Counted from the stretch's first letter, positions 34,397 to 43,195 are shown. The stretch: 64,000 bases of DNA from Oribacterium sp. (GCA_004554245.1 SFND01000009.1:1-64000), one strand, 5' to 3'. A program made the numbers and translations. The notes: generated from the sequence alone by a model not told the origin.

Positions 34397-34443
34397 AAAA
34401 AACCTCCTTCGTGATGTCATCTATCATACCATCACGAGGGAGG
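34397..34443 (-). terminator. Terminator-like hairpin enclosing the LysR ribosome binding site
   Basis: On the minus strand CCTCCCTCGTGATG (34443-34430) pairs with CATCACGAAGGAGG (34416-34403), 13 of 14 pairs, with a 13-base loop. TTTTTT (34402-34397) and then the start codon follow. It would end acn transcription and hide the AGGAGG of any read-through message. Confidence 0.75.
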
Positions 34444-34588
34444 TTTTCCTCATACTATTCTGCTGATTCGACGTATCCGGTTTTTTCTATCGGCCAGTCC
34501 TTCACACCATACAGCCAATGCTTCCGGCGCGACATCCTCACGATGCCTCTGCGGTCACGAAGCCGCCGCTTCCAGCATCATATTCTCT

Positions 34589-36571
34589 TTACTGTTCGAG
34601 CTCCTCTGCCTTGAGAACCCCCATCTCGACGAGCTGCTGCTTCAGGTAGCGGAGCTGTCCACCGGCGAGCACGACGGCGAGCTCGGCATCGGAAAGCTCG
34701 AGTCGGCACTTGAAGCTGAACTCCTTCGTCACGTCGCGTACGATGACCTCTCTCGTCGGAATCTGCGCGGTGAAATCATCGATGGCGAGTTCGTCCATCT
34801 GCTCGATTTTTTCGTAATCCGCCGGATTCTCGAACATCATCGGCACAACGCCGTGATTTATGAGATTACCCTTATGGATACGGGCGATGCTCTTTGCGAT
34901 GACCGCCTTCACACCGAGGTACATCGGGTTGATGGCGGCATGCTCACGAGAGGAACCCTGTCCATAGTTCTCACCACCAACGATGATCGACTGCACGAGT
35001 TCTCTTGCACGCTCTGAAAATTCCGGATCATAACGGTTATAGCAGTACTTCGACATCAGCGGGATGTTCGAACGCATCGAGGAGAACTCGGCACCGGCCG
35101 GTGTGATATCATCGGTCGAAATATTGTCCCCAGCTTTTAATGAGATTCGTACGTTCAGGTTTTTCTTCGGCTTCTCCGGTACCGGAAGGAAGGCGATATT
35201 CGGTCCCTTCAGAACCTTCACCTTCGCACGCTCCTCTTCCGGAAGTGGCGGGATGATCATCGCATCATCGACGATGTAGTGTACCGGCTCCTGGATCGCA
35301 GCGAGCTTTTCCACATCCGCGCCCATGATTTCCTCCGCCGTTGCGAATGTGCCCTTGATGGCCGTTGCTGCCGCCGTCTCCGGAGACACCAGATAAATAT
35401 TGACATTCGGTGAACCAGCGCGGCCACGGAAGTTACGGTTCGAGGTACGAACGGCGACACCATTCGTCGGCGGCACCTGACCGATGGCACAGCATGGTCC
35501 ACAGCTCAGCTCCAGGATACGCACACCGGCGTCGATCAGCATATCGAGGTAGCCGTCCTTCAGAAGCTGCTTATAGATCTGCTTGCTGGCGATCCCTGCC
35601 GTACACTGAAGATTTTCATGGACATGACGTCCCTTCATCACGAGGGCGGCCTTTGCAAAATCGCTGTAGGAGCCGTTGGTGCAGGAGCCCATGAAGACCT
35701 GCTCGACCACCGGATGCTCCTCGAGGGTGCTCATCGGTACAACATTATCCGGCTGATGTGGCAGCGCGATGAGTGGCTCGAGACTGCCCAGGTCGAGGTT
35801 CATCTCCTCATCGTACTCTGCATCTTCGTCCGGAAGGAATTCTCTATACTGCTCACCACGCTCCTGTGCCTCCATAAACGCCTTCACGATTTCATCCGCC
35901 GGAAAGATCGAGGTGGTGGCACCCATCTCCGCACCCATGTTCGCGATGGTGAGACGCTCCGGTACAGACAGCGTCTTTACACCATCGCCGACGTACTCGA
36001 AGACCTTTCCGAGACCGCCCTTGATGGTGACACGGCGAAGCATCTCGAGGACGACTTCCTTTGCGTTCACACCGGCCTTCAGCCTGCCCGTGAGGTTCAC
36101 CTTGACAACCTTCGGCATCGTAAGACGCATCGGCACACCAGCCATCGCGGTCGTGATGTCCATGCCACCGACACCGATCGACAGCATGCCGACGGCACCA
36201 CCCGATGGGGTATGGCTGTCACCACCCATCAGAAGCTCACCCGGGATCGCGAAACGGGAGGTCTGTACCATGTGGCAGATACCGTTTCCCGGTCTCGATA
36301 CATATACGCCGGTCTTCTCTGCGATGGTCCTAAGATAGTTATGATCGTCCGGCGTCTTGAAATCGATATACAGCAGATTATGATCCAGATACGATACTGA
36401 AGTCTTCACCTGCGTCGGAATGCCCAGCTGCTCGAAGCCGAGATAGGTCATGACCGCATTGATATCGTGCGTGAGCGTCTGATCGACCTTGACAAACACA
36501 TCCTCACCTGCTGTCATCGACCCCTTCACCATGTGGGAACGGATGATCTTTCTCGTTAATGAATCGCCCAT
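34589..36571 (-). CDS. acn: Aconitate hydratase
   Basis: A 660-residue aconitase of the shorter clostridial/mitochondrial-like kind, interconverting citrate and isocitrate via cis-aconitate. Cluster cysteines are in FMGSCTNGSYSD and ELSCGPCCAIGQ. Substrate and fold motifs include MGGDSHTPSGGAVGM, STDDITPAGAEF and the loop YGQGSSREHAAINP. Together with citrate lyase and icd it lets the cell send citrate either to cleavage or to 2-oxoglutarate. It is followed by a terminator-like hairpin and a LysR gene. Confidence 0.95.
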   Translation of the reverse strand: MGDSLTRKIIRSHMVKGSMTAGEDVFVKVDQTLTHDINAVMTYLGFEQLGIPTQVKTSVSYLDHNLLYIDFKTPDDHNYLRTIAEKTGVYVSRPGNGICHMVQTSRFAIPGELLMGGDSHTPSGGAVGMLSIGVGGMDITTAMAGVPMRLTMPKVVKVNLTGRLKAGVNAKEVVLEMLRRVTIKGGLGKVFEYVGDGVKTLSVPERLTIANMGAEMGATTSIFPADEIVKAFMEAQERGEQYREFLPDEDAEYDEEMNLDLGSLEPLIALPHQPDNVVPMSTLEEHPVVEQVFMGSCTNGSYSDFAKAALVMKGRHVHENLQCTAGIASKQIYKQLLKDGYLDMLIDAGVRILELSCGPCCAIGQVPPTNGVAVRTSNRNFRGRAGSPNVNIYLVSPETAAATAIKGTFATAEEIMGADVEKLAAIQEPVHYIVDDAMIIPPLPEEERAKVKVLKGPNIAFLPVPEKPKKNLNVRISLKAGDNISTDDITPAGAEFSSMRSNIPLMSKYCYNRYDPEFSERARELVQSIIVGGENYGQGSSREHAAINPMYLGVKAVIAKSIARIHKGNLINHGVVPMMFENPADYEKIEQMDELAIDDFTAQIPTREVIVRDVTKEFSFKCRLELSDAELAVVLAGGQLRYLKQQLVEMGVLKAEELEQ

Positions 36572-36767
36572 GTTTACCTCCTGAAATAAACCATGTTTCC
36601 ATCCACTCTTTTCATGCGGCCGTCTGTCCTCAGATATTCTCGCATGTGCGACGCAGGGGCAAAAAGAAATAGTTTATGTCACTATCCGTCATGAAAGTGG
36701 TTATTTATTTATCATTCTGTACTTCGATTGTACTGTGCCACGCATGTGAAAAGGAAATGCAATTAAC

Positions 36768-36798
36768 AAATAAGGGCATTCCATAATGGAATGTCCTT
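36768..36798 (-). terminator. Probable terminator of the HAD/nitroreductase unit
   Basis: Arms 36772-36783 and 36787-36798 (AAGG-CATTCCA type, one G-T mismatch) are followed on the minus strand by TATTTGTTAATTG. Confidence 0.5.
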
Positions 36799-36862
36799 AC
36801 CTGAATGTTTCTTTTATTCATAGATTTCATCTGCTCAACCGTCGTATTACAGTTTACCAGTG

Positions 36863-36901
36863 TTTACTCAGTTTTACCTGACTCAAGTAAAACTGAGTAA
36901 A
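36863..36901. repeat. 15-bp perfect inverted repeat after the nitroreductase gene
   Basis: TTTACTCAGTTTTAC (36863-36877) and GTAAAACTGAGTAAA (36887-36901) with a 9-base loop, eight bases past the nitroreductase stop. There is no U run directly after it, so it is a 3' mRNA hairpin or a binding site. Confidence 0.75.
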
Positions 36902-36908
36902 ATCGATT

Positions 36909-37493
36909 TTATTCCTTTTCCAGCACGATGTCCTCGAGCGCGCGCTTCGGCACGTAGTGGGTGCCGTTTTCATCGCGATAATAATTCACGTCGCCGTTCT
37001 CCAGTACCGGAACCAGCTCGATCTTCTCTGCCGGCGCACCGATGGCGATGACCAGCACCGGCACGAGACTCTCCGAAAGTCCCAGCACCTCGGTCAGTGG
37101 CTTCAGACCGAAGTTCCGAATCATGAGGCAGCCGAGACCCTTCTCCGTCGCTGCCAGCGTAATCGTCTGTGCGGCGATGCCGACGTCGATCATCGCCGCC
37201 TGCATGTTCGGCTGAATGTCACTATCCTGCAGGATGATCACGAACGCGGTCGGATGCGTGCCCGGCTTCGGAAGGTGGAGTTCCGGAAGGGCGGCTGCCC
37301 ACTTCGTCGTCGCGAGGATGGCCTCCACCTCCTCGTGTTCCGTCGAAATATAGTACTTAAGTGGCTGCTTGTTACCGCCGGACGCGGTCAGACGGGCCAT
37401 ATCCACCATATCGATGAGCTCGTCTCTCGTCACCTTGCGATCCTCATGATAGCCATGATAGCTTCTGTCTTTTAATACCAGATCCTTCAGCAT
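36909..37493 (-). CDS. Nitroreductase family flavoprotein
   Basis: A 194-residue FMN-dependent oxidoreductase. RSYHGYHEDRKVTRDELIDM followed by ARLTASGGNKQPLKYYI is the standard N-terminal FMN-binding part, and VDVGIAAQTITLAATEKGLG-like sequence (AAMIDVGIAAQTITLAA) forms the core helix. Natural substrates of these enzymes are mostly unknown (quinones, nitro compounds, enones). It follows the HAD phosphatase gene by 15 bases in the same operon. Confidence 0.9.
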   Translation of the reverse strand: MLKDLVLKDRSYHGYHEDRKVTRDELIDMVDMARLTASGGNKQPLKYYISTEHEEVEAILATTKWAAALPELHLPKPGTHPTAFVIILQDSDIQPNMQAAMIDVGIAAQTITLAATEKGLGCLMIRNFGLKPLTEVLGLSESLVPVLVIAIGAPAEKIELVPVLENGDVNYYRDENGTHYVPKRALEDIVLEKE

Positions 37494-37508
37494 AGCTTTC
37501 TCCTTTTA

Positions 37509-38162
37509 CTAAATCCCGATCACGGAGAGGATCTCCTTCGGGGAATCCACGATGTACATGGCGCCTGCATTGACCAGCTCTGCACGGTCGCCGAAGCCGT
37601 AGGTGACGCCGATGGAATCGACACCTGCCTCGACGGCACCCTCGATATCAAACATGCGGTCACCGATCATGACGCAGTCCGCCTTGTCGAGCTTAAGCGC
37701 TTCGACGGCCCGGTTGATGAGGCGTGCCTTCCGGCTGTCATGGTCACCAAGCTCCGGGCCGGTCTGATAGCAGAAGTACGGCGCGAAGCCGAAGTGCTCG
37801 AGGATACGCTCTGCGAAGATGTGCGGCTTCGAGGTCACGAGGACGAGCTTACGCTCACTCGCCTGAATCGCACGGAAAACGTCCTCGATACCGGCATATG
37901 GGGTGGCGTCAAAGATGCCATCGGTCGGATAGACCTCGCGGTAGAGGGCGACGGCACGCTCCGCGTCCTGCGGATTCATGCCATAGAAGTTTGTGAAGCT
38001 GTCCATAAGGGACGGGCCGACAAACTTCCGAAGCTTTTCCTCCGGCTCATTCGGGTAGCCGAAGTGGTCGAGCGCGTACTGTACAGATTTCATGATGCCA
38101 GGACCGGAGTCCATGATCGTTCCATCGAGGTCGAAAAGAATGGCAGTATAGTTCTTCTTCAT
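37509..38162 (-). CDS. HAD family hydrolase, phosphoglycolate-phosphatase-like
   Basis: A 217-residue HAD subfamily IA phosphatase. The four motifs are visible: LFDLDGTIMDSG near residue 9, LVTSKP near 109, Lys in DSRKARLI near 144, and IGDRMFDIEGA near 165. The cap is helical. Phosphoglycolate or nucleotide phosphatase activity is possible; the family does not fix it. It heads a two-gene unit with the nitroreductase and diverges from a LysR gene at 38431. Confidence 0.88.
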   Translation of the reverse strand: MKKNYTAILFDLDGTIMDSGPGIMKSVQYALDHFGYPNEPEEKLRKFVGPSLMDSFTNFYGMNPQDAERAVALYREVYPTDGIFDATPYAGIEDVFRAIQASERKLVLVTSKPHIFAERILEHFGFAPYFCYQTGPELGDHDSRKARLINRAVEALKLDKADCVMIGDRMFDIEGAVEAGVDSIGVTYGFGDRAELVNAGAMYIVDSPKEILSVIGI

Positions 38163-38430
38163 ATCATTTCTCTTTCTGTTTTCTGATGATCCCGTAATTA
38201 GAATGATCGAAGATAGCGTCTCTCGGTTCGTTCTCAGTCGGCATCCGTAAATGCTGATTTTATTTCGTATGCAATTTATCTTAGCATATTGATTCCGGCT
38301 GTGGTACAGTTAAGTTTATCTGTTTGTATAAAACGCAAAGGCAGTGATGAACTCCCGGTATACATCTGTATCTTTCGGGAGCAGCAGGCATGTTTTTCCG
38401 CCACACGTAAACCAGATGGAAGGATAGATT

Positions 38431-39357
38431 ATGACCACACGTGAACTTCTCTATGTAAAAACCACCGCCGACACCGGCAATATCTCGAAGGCTGCAAAGA
38501 AGCTCTTCGTCACGCAGCCTTCGCTCTCGCAGTCACTGCAGCGCATCGAGGACTCGATCGGCACGAAGATCTTCGTGCGCAGCCCCGATGGTCTGAAGCT
38601 CACCTTCGCCGGTGAAAAGTACTATCAGATGGCCTGCCAGGTGCTGAAGATCTATGATGACTTCTCATCGGAAATCACGGATATCAATGATCTGAAGGTC
38701 GGTCATATCAGCTTCGGTGTCACGCATCACCTCGGTGCGATCGTCCTGCCGCAGATTCTTCCAGAGTACAATGCACTCTATCCGGGCATCTCCATCGACC
38801 TGTTCGAGGGCTCCACTGAACCGCAGGAGCAGCATCTGATCTCCGGCGAGATGGACTTCTCCATCATGCATGCGCCGGTCTACGATGTGCTCGCGAACCC
38901 GTCACTTCAATACGAGGTACTGAAGCGCTATTCCTTTATCATCGCGATGTCCCGGAATAATCCACTGACTGAAAAGGCTGTACCGACGCCGGGCTATCCT
39001 TATCCGGTGCTGGATGTAAAGCTGCTCGCCGACCAGCCGCTGCTGACGCTGCATAAGGAGCAGCGTATCCGCCATGTCACGGATTCCGTGCTGCGGAAGG
39101 CCGGGATCCAGCCAGAGATCCGCCTTCTGTGCCGAAACTACATGAGCCTCGAGAAGCTCGCCGCCGAGGGCATGGGCGTGACCATGCTCCCATCCGAGTA
39201 TGTCGCCGCAAACAGTTTCGAAAACCCGCCGGCCTTCTTCTCGATCGATGCCTCCTACCCGGCCTACTGGGATCTCTGCATCGCGACACTGAAGGGTGCC
39301 TTTCTCTCGAAGGCCGACGAGTACCTGCTCGAGATTCTCCGAAAGAAATTCAGCTGA
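38431..39357 (+). CDS. LysR family regulator, divergent from the HAD gene
   Basis: A 308-residue LTTR with the helix-turn-helix NISKAAKKLFVTQPSLSQSL at residues 17-36 and an effector domain (ISFGVTHHLGAIVLPQILPEY, MDFSIMHAPVYD). It sits 268 bases from the divergent HAD/nitroreductase unit, which is its most likely target. It is the fourth LysR gene in 13 kb. It ends at a shared bidirectional terminator at 39448-39485. Confidence 0.9.
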   Translation: MTTRELLYVKTTADTGNISKAAKKLFVTQPSLSQSLQRIEDSIGTKIFVRSPDGLKLTFAGEKYYQMACQVLKIYDDFSSEITDINDLKVGHISFGVTHHLGAIVLPQILPEYNALYPGISIDLFEGSTEPQEQHLISGEMDFSIMHAPVYDVLANPSLQYEVLKRYSFIIAMSRNNPLTEKAVPTPGYPYPVLDVKLLADQPLLTLHKEQRIRHVTDSVLRKAGIQPEIRLLCRNYMSLEKLAAEGMGVTMLPSEYVAANSFENPPAFFSIDASYPAYWDLCIATLKGAFLSKADEYLLEILRKKFS

Positions 39358-39447
39358 GACTCCCGTCCTCGCCGCCCGGAGTCGCCGGGCGAAGCACGAA
39401 ATTCCCGTGACGAGATGACATACCCGCCGGAGACATTGCCCGGACAT

Positions 39448-39485
39448 AAAAAGCCGCCCACAGCATACGACTGTGCGCGGCTTTT
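39448..39485. terminator. Bidirectional terminator between LysR and YitT genes
   Basis: AAAAAGCCGC and CACAG pair with CTGTG and GCGGCTTTT (39448-39463 with 39471-39485) with one internal mismatch and a 7-base loop, with A and T runs on both sides. Confidence 0.88.
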
Positions 39486-39499
39486 ACGTTTATTCAGAT

Positions 39500-40360
39500 T
39501 TAATCCTTCGGCTTCATGTAGAAGCGTCCGGAGAGCTCGGTCGTGCGGATGGAGTTCACGAAGGCATGCGCATCGATATCACGGATGCGCTTGATCACAT
39601 GACGGGCGCTGTCCGTCGCGATGACGGAGTAGAGCACCTGATGATCCTTATGCTCATGGGAACCCTCGGCGTGCATGATGGACGCACCGTGATGGGTTTC
39701 ATCGAAGATCATCTTCGCGATCTCCTCTGCCTTATCCGTAACGACAAAGAGCGTCTGGCGCTGGAAATCACGGTAGAGGGTATGCAGGGTCTGGGTGGAC
39801 ACATACTGGAACACGATCGAATACAGCGCCTTATCCCAGCCGAAAAGCACACCAGCGGCACCGAGAATCAGGACATTGAAGCCGAGAATCAGGTTCCAGG
39901 TCTCCATGCCGCGCTTCTGGCTGAGGTAGATGGCGATGAAATCCGTACCACCGGTGGTCGCATCTACACTCAGGCAGAGGCTGATGACCACACCGTTGAT
40001 GATACCGCCGAAGACGGCGATCAGCAGGGTGTCATAGGTGATTACATGCGCCGGCATCATATCGGTGAAAAAGCCGGTCAGGAGAATCATGATCAGCGAG
40101 AAGAAGGTGAACTTCTTTCCGATGAAGCGGAAACCGATATAGACCGGGATCGCATTCAGCAGGATATTGATCGGCGAGTATGGAATCTCATGTGGCAGAT
40201 ACATCTGGCTGATACGCTGGATCAGGATCGTCAGTCCCGTCGCACCACCCGGATAGAGTCCACCGGTACGGACAAATGTTTTGATATTGATCGCCATCAA
40301 GAGCGAGGCCAGCACCACGGTAATTAGACGGCGCAGATCCTTCTTCGCTTCGATTTTCAT
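39500..40360 (-). CDS. YitT family membrane protein (DUF161/DUF2179)
   Basis: About 286 residues. Five to six membrane spans (LITVVLASLLMAINIKTFVR at the start; LLIAVFGGIINGVVISLCLS in the middle) carry the YitT signature RTGGLYPGGATGL and DATTGGTDFIA, and a cytosolic DUF2179 domain follows from about residue 215. The function of the family is not established. The start at 40360 has AGGAGG; the longer open frame to 40441 is not used. It is a single-gene unit ending at 39448-39485. Confidence 0.9.
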   Translation of the reverse strand: MKIEAKKDLRRLITVVLASLLMAINIKTFVRTGGLYPGGATGLTILIQRISQMYLPHEIPYSPINILLNAIPVYIGFRFIGKKFTFFSLIMILLTGFFTDMMPAHVITYDTLLIAVFGGIINGVVISLCLSVDATTGGTDFIAIYLSQKRGMETWNLILGFNVLILGAAGVLFGWDKALYSIVFQYVSTQTLHTLYRDFQRQTLFVVTDKAEEIAKMIFDETHHGASIMHAEGSHEHKDHQVLYSVIATDSARHVIKRIRDIDAHAFVNSIRTTELSGRFYMKPKD

Positions 40361-40510
40361 TTCTACTCCTCCTGCCCCATGGCAGATATGATAAAACACA
40401 TAAAAAGCAGGCCCATCAGAACCCGCAAACATATTAGTCATAGCAGATATTCATATATCTTGCAAGATAAATCCACTTTTTTCTCTATTCTCTTTATCGT
40501 TCGGGTAACA

Positions 40511-40538
40511 GTTCAGCTAAGGGGCCCCTTAGCTGAAC
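40511..40538. repeat. 28-bp perfect palindrome
   Basis: GTTCAGCTAAGGGG at 40511-40524 is followed at once by its exact reverse complement to 40538, with no loop. It lies between the YitT gene and the membrane TPR-like gene, about 27 bases past the latter's stop, without a T run. Confidence 0.85.
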
Positions 40539-40565
40539 GCTTACGCTTAAAAGACGCACCGGTCA

Positions 40566-41474
40566 TCACTCCCGGATAACCACGAAGCCGTCACTGTCCT
40601 CTTCGCCGATTTTCTCACCGTGCTCGTCGCGGAAGGCCTTCGTATATTTCGTATATGCCTCCGGATGTGCGAGGAGTTCATCGGCGCGTTTCTCGGTATA
40701 CAGACCCTTCCGGTCTGCGATGATGGCCTCAAGATAAGCATTCGCCTTCTCCTGATCACCGGTACGAAGCGCATACTCGGCGAGCTCAAGCTGCATCTCC
40801 TTCCGGTAGATGGCATTTCCGGCGTACTGAACCTCCTCCTCGAGATACGGGATGTCCGCATCCAGGCGTCCCTCTGCCGCCGCGATCCGCGCCTCATGCA
40901 CACGAATCTGCTGCGCGAGGTTTTCAGCGAGCCGTGCGGCACGCTTTTCCGAAACCACCTTCAGCTTCTTCAGATCCTCGATCTGAAAGCTCGCCGCCTC
41001 GAGATCACCGCGCAGAATCTGCAGATTTGCCTTCTGATTTACGATGAGCGCAGAGCTCGTCAGCGCATGGATACGAAGTTCGTCCGGCTTCAGATCCTTC
41101 ACCGCATCCCAGGCACCCTCGAAATCACCGAGCGCTTCCTTCGCAAAGGAAATCCAGTGCTGACCGTTCGCATACTCTGCGAGATTCTTTGGGACACGGG
41201 CATTGACCGCCTCGAAGTTCTGCAGGAAGCCGGCCGGATCCGTATCGGTATAGAGCTGTTTCTGCACGGCCTGCAGACGCTTATTCGCGAGCATCGCGGC
41301 GAGCAGACGCCCGACGATGACGCCGGTGAATACCCAGAGTGCCCAGACGAACACCGCTGTCTTATCCGGATTATTCAGAATCCGCCCGTGAAAATAGATG
41401 AGGCCGAAGACACCGCCGAGCACCGCGCCGAGAAGCATGATGGCGTTCGCCATCCGCTTGTAGTAAACGATCAT
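40566..41474 (-). CDS. Membrane-anchored TPR-like protein of unknown function
   Basis: A 302-residue protein that I cannot assign to a named family. Residues 8-62 form two hydrophobic spans (MANAIMLLGAVLGGVFGLIY; AVFVWALWVFTGVIVGRLLA). The remaining 240 residues are helical and alanine-rich with TPR-like repeats (YANGQHWISFAKEALGDFEG; MQLELAEYALRTGDQEKANA). A small coiled stretch around LKKLKVVSEKRAARLAENLA lies between. It could be a scaffold for a membrane complex. The start has GGGGGA upstream. It follows the citrate-type transporter gene but is separated by a terminator. Confidence 0.75.
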   Translation of the reverse strand: MIVYYKRMANAIMLLGAVLGGVFGLIYFHGRILNNPDKTAVFVWALWVFTGVIVGRLLAAMLANKRLQAVQKQLYTDTDPAGFLQNFEAVNARVPKNLAEYANGQHWISFAKEALGDFEGAWDAVKDLKPDELRIHALTSSALIVNQKANLQILRGDLEAASFQIEDLKKLKVVSEKRAARLAENLAQQIRVHEARIAAAEGRLDADIPYLEEEVQYAGNAIYRKEMQLELAEYALRTGDQEKANAYLEAIIADRKGLYTEKRADELLAHPEAYTKYTKAFRDEHGEKIGEEDSDGFVVIRE

Positions 41475-41512
41475 AGAAAATCCCCCTTTATGGATGTGAT
41501 GAAGCTCTTATC

Positions 41513-41540
41513 AAAAAGGGTCGCCCGCGATGGACGACCC
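41513..41540 (-). terminator. Terminator of the 2-hydroxycarboxylate transporter gene
   Basis: GGGTCG (41518-41523) pairs with CGACCC (41535-41540), followed by five T on the minus strand. Confidence 0.8.
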
Positions 41541-41601
41541 ATACTGAACCAGCTGCTTATGGTTCTGCCATATTCAATTGTCAGTTTCTCTACAGCGCGT
41601 A

Positions 41602-42939
41602 TTACAGCATGAAGGAGAATACGAAGGCTGCGATGATGAGGACGATACCGCCACCAAGACGAGAAGAAAGCTGTGAGTAAGCGATCAGATCCATACGGTC
41701 TGCAGCACCGAGGCACGCGAGGTCGCCGTTACCACCACGGTTTGCCATGCAAAGACCAGCGGTGATCGCGGAATCGATCGGATAGAAGCCTACGAGGTAA
41801 CCAACCGCTGCGGAACCGATGATGGCACCGATCACGATCATGAGTGCCATGATGATGTTCTTCGGAGCGATCGCGTTAAAGAGCTCTGCGAGGTTGAAGT
41901 CTGCGCCCATGCCGACCATGATGATGATACCGAGCTGACCGGAGAAGAAGCTCTGCAGTCTCTTCGCACCAGCACGTACTCTGGCAGGGATGAGACCGGT
42001 TGCTGCAAGGATAACGACGAACACGATCATGTACGCATACTTATGAATCGGTGCACCTGCGATCTTCGGAAGGATCTTACCGCTCATGAGCTCGCCGACA
42101 GCGAAGCATGCGAATGCAAGAAGAAGTGCGCCTGCGAGGTCGTTGTTGTCGGTCTTCACCTTCTGATCGTCTCTTGCAAGCTCCTCTGCACCACGGATCA
42201 GGGTCTTCTTATCACCGGTCAGGGTCGGAACCTTCTCACCGAGTGCGTTCAGCGCTGCGGAAGCGATGATACAGAAGATGTTTGCGATGGTCAGTACGAT
42301 GATCGCGAAGGAATAGTAGTTCGCTGCAGCATCACCGGTTACCTGCTCATAAATCTGAGAGAGCGGAACGGCACCTGCACCATTACCACCACCCATGATC
42401 GGAAGTGTGTACTTGATCAGGGTATCTGCAAACGGAATACCGAAGATGGCACCTGTGATACCACCGAGAATCGTTGCTGCGAGAAGTCCGCCGAGGATCG
42501 CTGGGATATAACCTGCGAAGGAACGGATCAGGATGTCACGCTCAAGTGAAAGCACAGAGCCGACAATCAGCATAACGATGAAGAGTTCAAGGAAATTCGC
42601 ATCATCTGAGATGAAGGAGTTGATTGCATCGAGTCCTGCCTCCGGAATCAGACCGAACTGTCTGAGGAGAGCGACACCGAAGAAGGTTGCGAGAAGTCCG
42701 CCACCGATGTACTTATTCCAGATCGGAACACGCTCACCGATCTCGTTAAAGATGACTGCGAAGCCGAAGCAGATACCCAGTACCGATGTCATGGTCGTTG
42801 CGGCCAGCATCACCGGGTTACCGTCCTTCATCTTCGTCACATAGACCGGAAGAAGTACCAGTACGATACAAATGAGAGCCTGCCACCAAGGAAGGCCACC
42901 GAGCCAGAGCCCACTTCTAGAGTTTTTGTCTTCTGCCAT
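41602..42939 (-). CDS. 2-hydroxycarboxylate transporter (CitS/MleP family)
   Basis: A 445-residue membrane carrier of the 2HCT family, which takes up citrate with Na+ or exchanges malate or citrate for lactate. Both family re-entrant loop motifs are present: MGGGNGAGAVPLSQIYEQ near residue 190 and NRGGNGDLACLGAADRM followed by SQLSSRLGG near residue 405, the latter including the Arg expected to contact the carboxylate. Given citrate lyase 20 kb away, citrate is the likely substrate; malate is possible. It has its own promoter at 43063-43091 and a structured leader. Confidence 0.93.
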   Translation of the reverse strand: MAEDKNSRSGLWLGGLPWWQALICIVLVLLPVYVTKMKDGNPVMLAATTMTSVLGICFGFAVIFNEIGERVPIWNKYIGGGLLATFFGVALLRQFGLIPEAGLDAINSFISDDANFLELFIVMLIVGSVLSLERDILIRSFAGYIPAILGGLLAATILGGITGAIFGIPFADTLIKYTLPIMGGGNGAGAVPLSQIYEQVTGDAAANYYSFAIIVLTIANIFCIIASAALNALGEKVPTLTGDKKTLIRGAEELARDDQKVKTDNNDLAGALLLAFACFAVGELMSGKILPKIAGAPIHKYAYMIVFVVILAATGLIPARVRAGAKRLQSFFSGQLGIIIMVGMGADFNLAELFNAIAPKNIIMALMIVIGAIIGSAAVGYLVGFYPIDSAITAGLCMANRGGNGDLACLGAADRMDLIAYSQLSSRLGGGIVLIIAAFVFSFML

Positions 42940-42964
42940 ATTAAAATCCCCCTTTAATATGATT

Positions 42965-43044
42965 GGAACGAAGCAGCACGTTCCATTTTGATATGACGTT
43001 CCAGGAGCTACCTGGATGAATCCTGCGTAAGCAGAGCAGGATTC
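42965..43044 (-). promoter_or_regulatory. Structured 5' leader of the 2-hydroxycarboxylate transporter gene
   Basis: Three hairpins lie in the roughly 115-base leader, in transcript order: GAATCCTGC/GCAGGATTC (43018-43026 with 43036-43044, perfect 9 bp), CCAGG/CCTGG (43001-43005 with 43011-43015), and GGAACG/CGTTCC (42965-42970 with 42979-42984). The last is about 15 bases before the ribosome binding site region. No known riboswitch class is recognised. Confidence 0.5.
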
Positions 43045-43062
43045 AATGTTGAATACCGTTAC

Positions 43063-43091
43063 ATATTACCATAAGACATTTGCTTTTACAA
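43063..43091 (-). promoter_or_regulatory. 2-hydroxycarboxylate transporter promoter
   Basis: TTGTAA (43091-43086) and TAATAT (43068-43063) are 17 bases apart on the minus strand. Confidence 0.6.
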
Positions 43092-43135
43092 TCATAACTG
43101 GTAAATATGGCCATACACTGTTCCCCTGGATGCAC

Positions 43136-43179
43136 AAAAAGGGCTGGCAGCAGAAGCTTCACTCTTCTGTCGCCAGCCC
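43136..43179 (-). terminator. aroD terminator
   Basis: GGGCTGGC (43141-43148) and GCCAGCCC (43172-43179) enclose an inner CAGAAG/CTTCTG stem, followed by five T on the minus strand. Confidence 0.9.
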
Positions 43180-43195
43180 TCCGGTCTCTCCATCA

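Larger units (their letters stand above)
36572..36908. other. Gene-free gap before acn
   Basis: This 337-base AT-rich gap contains the acn promoter, which I cannot place with confidence, a hairpin with a U-rich tail at 36768-36798, and a 15-bp inverted repeat at 36863-36901. No coding frame with a ribosome binding site is seen. Confidence 0.6.
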
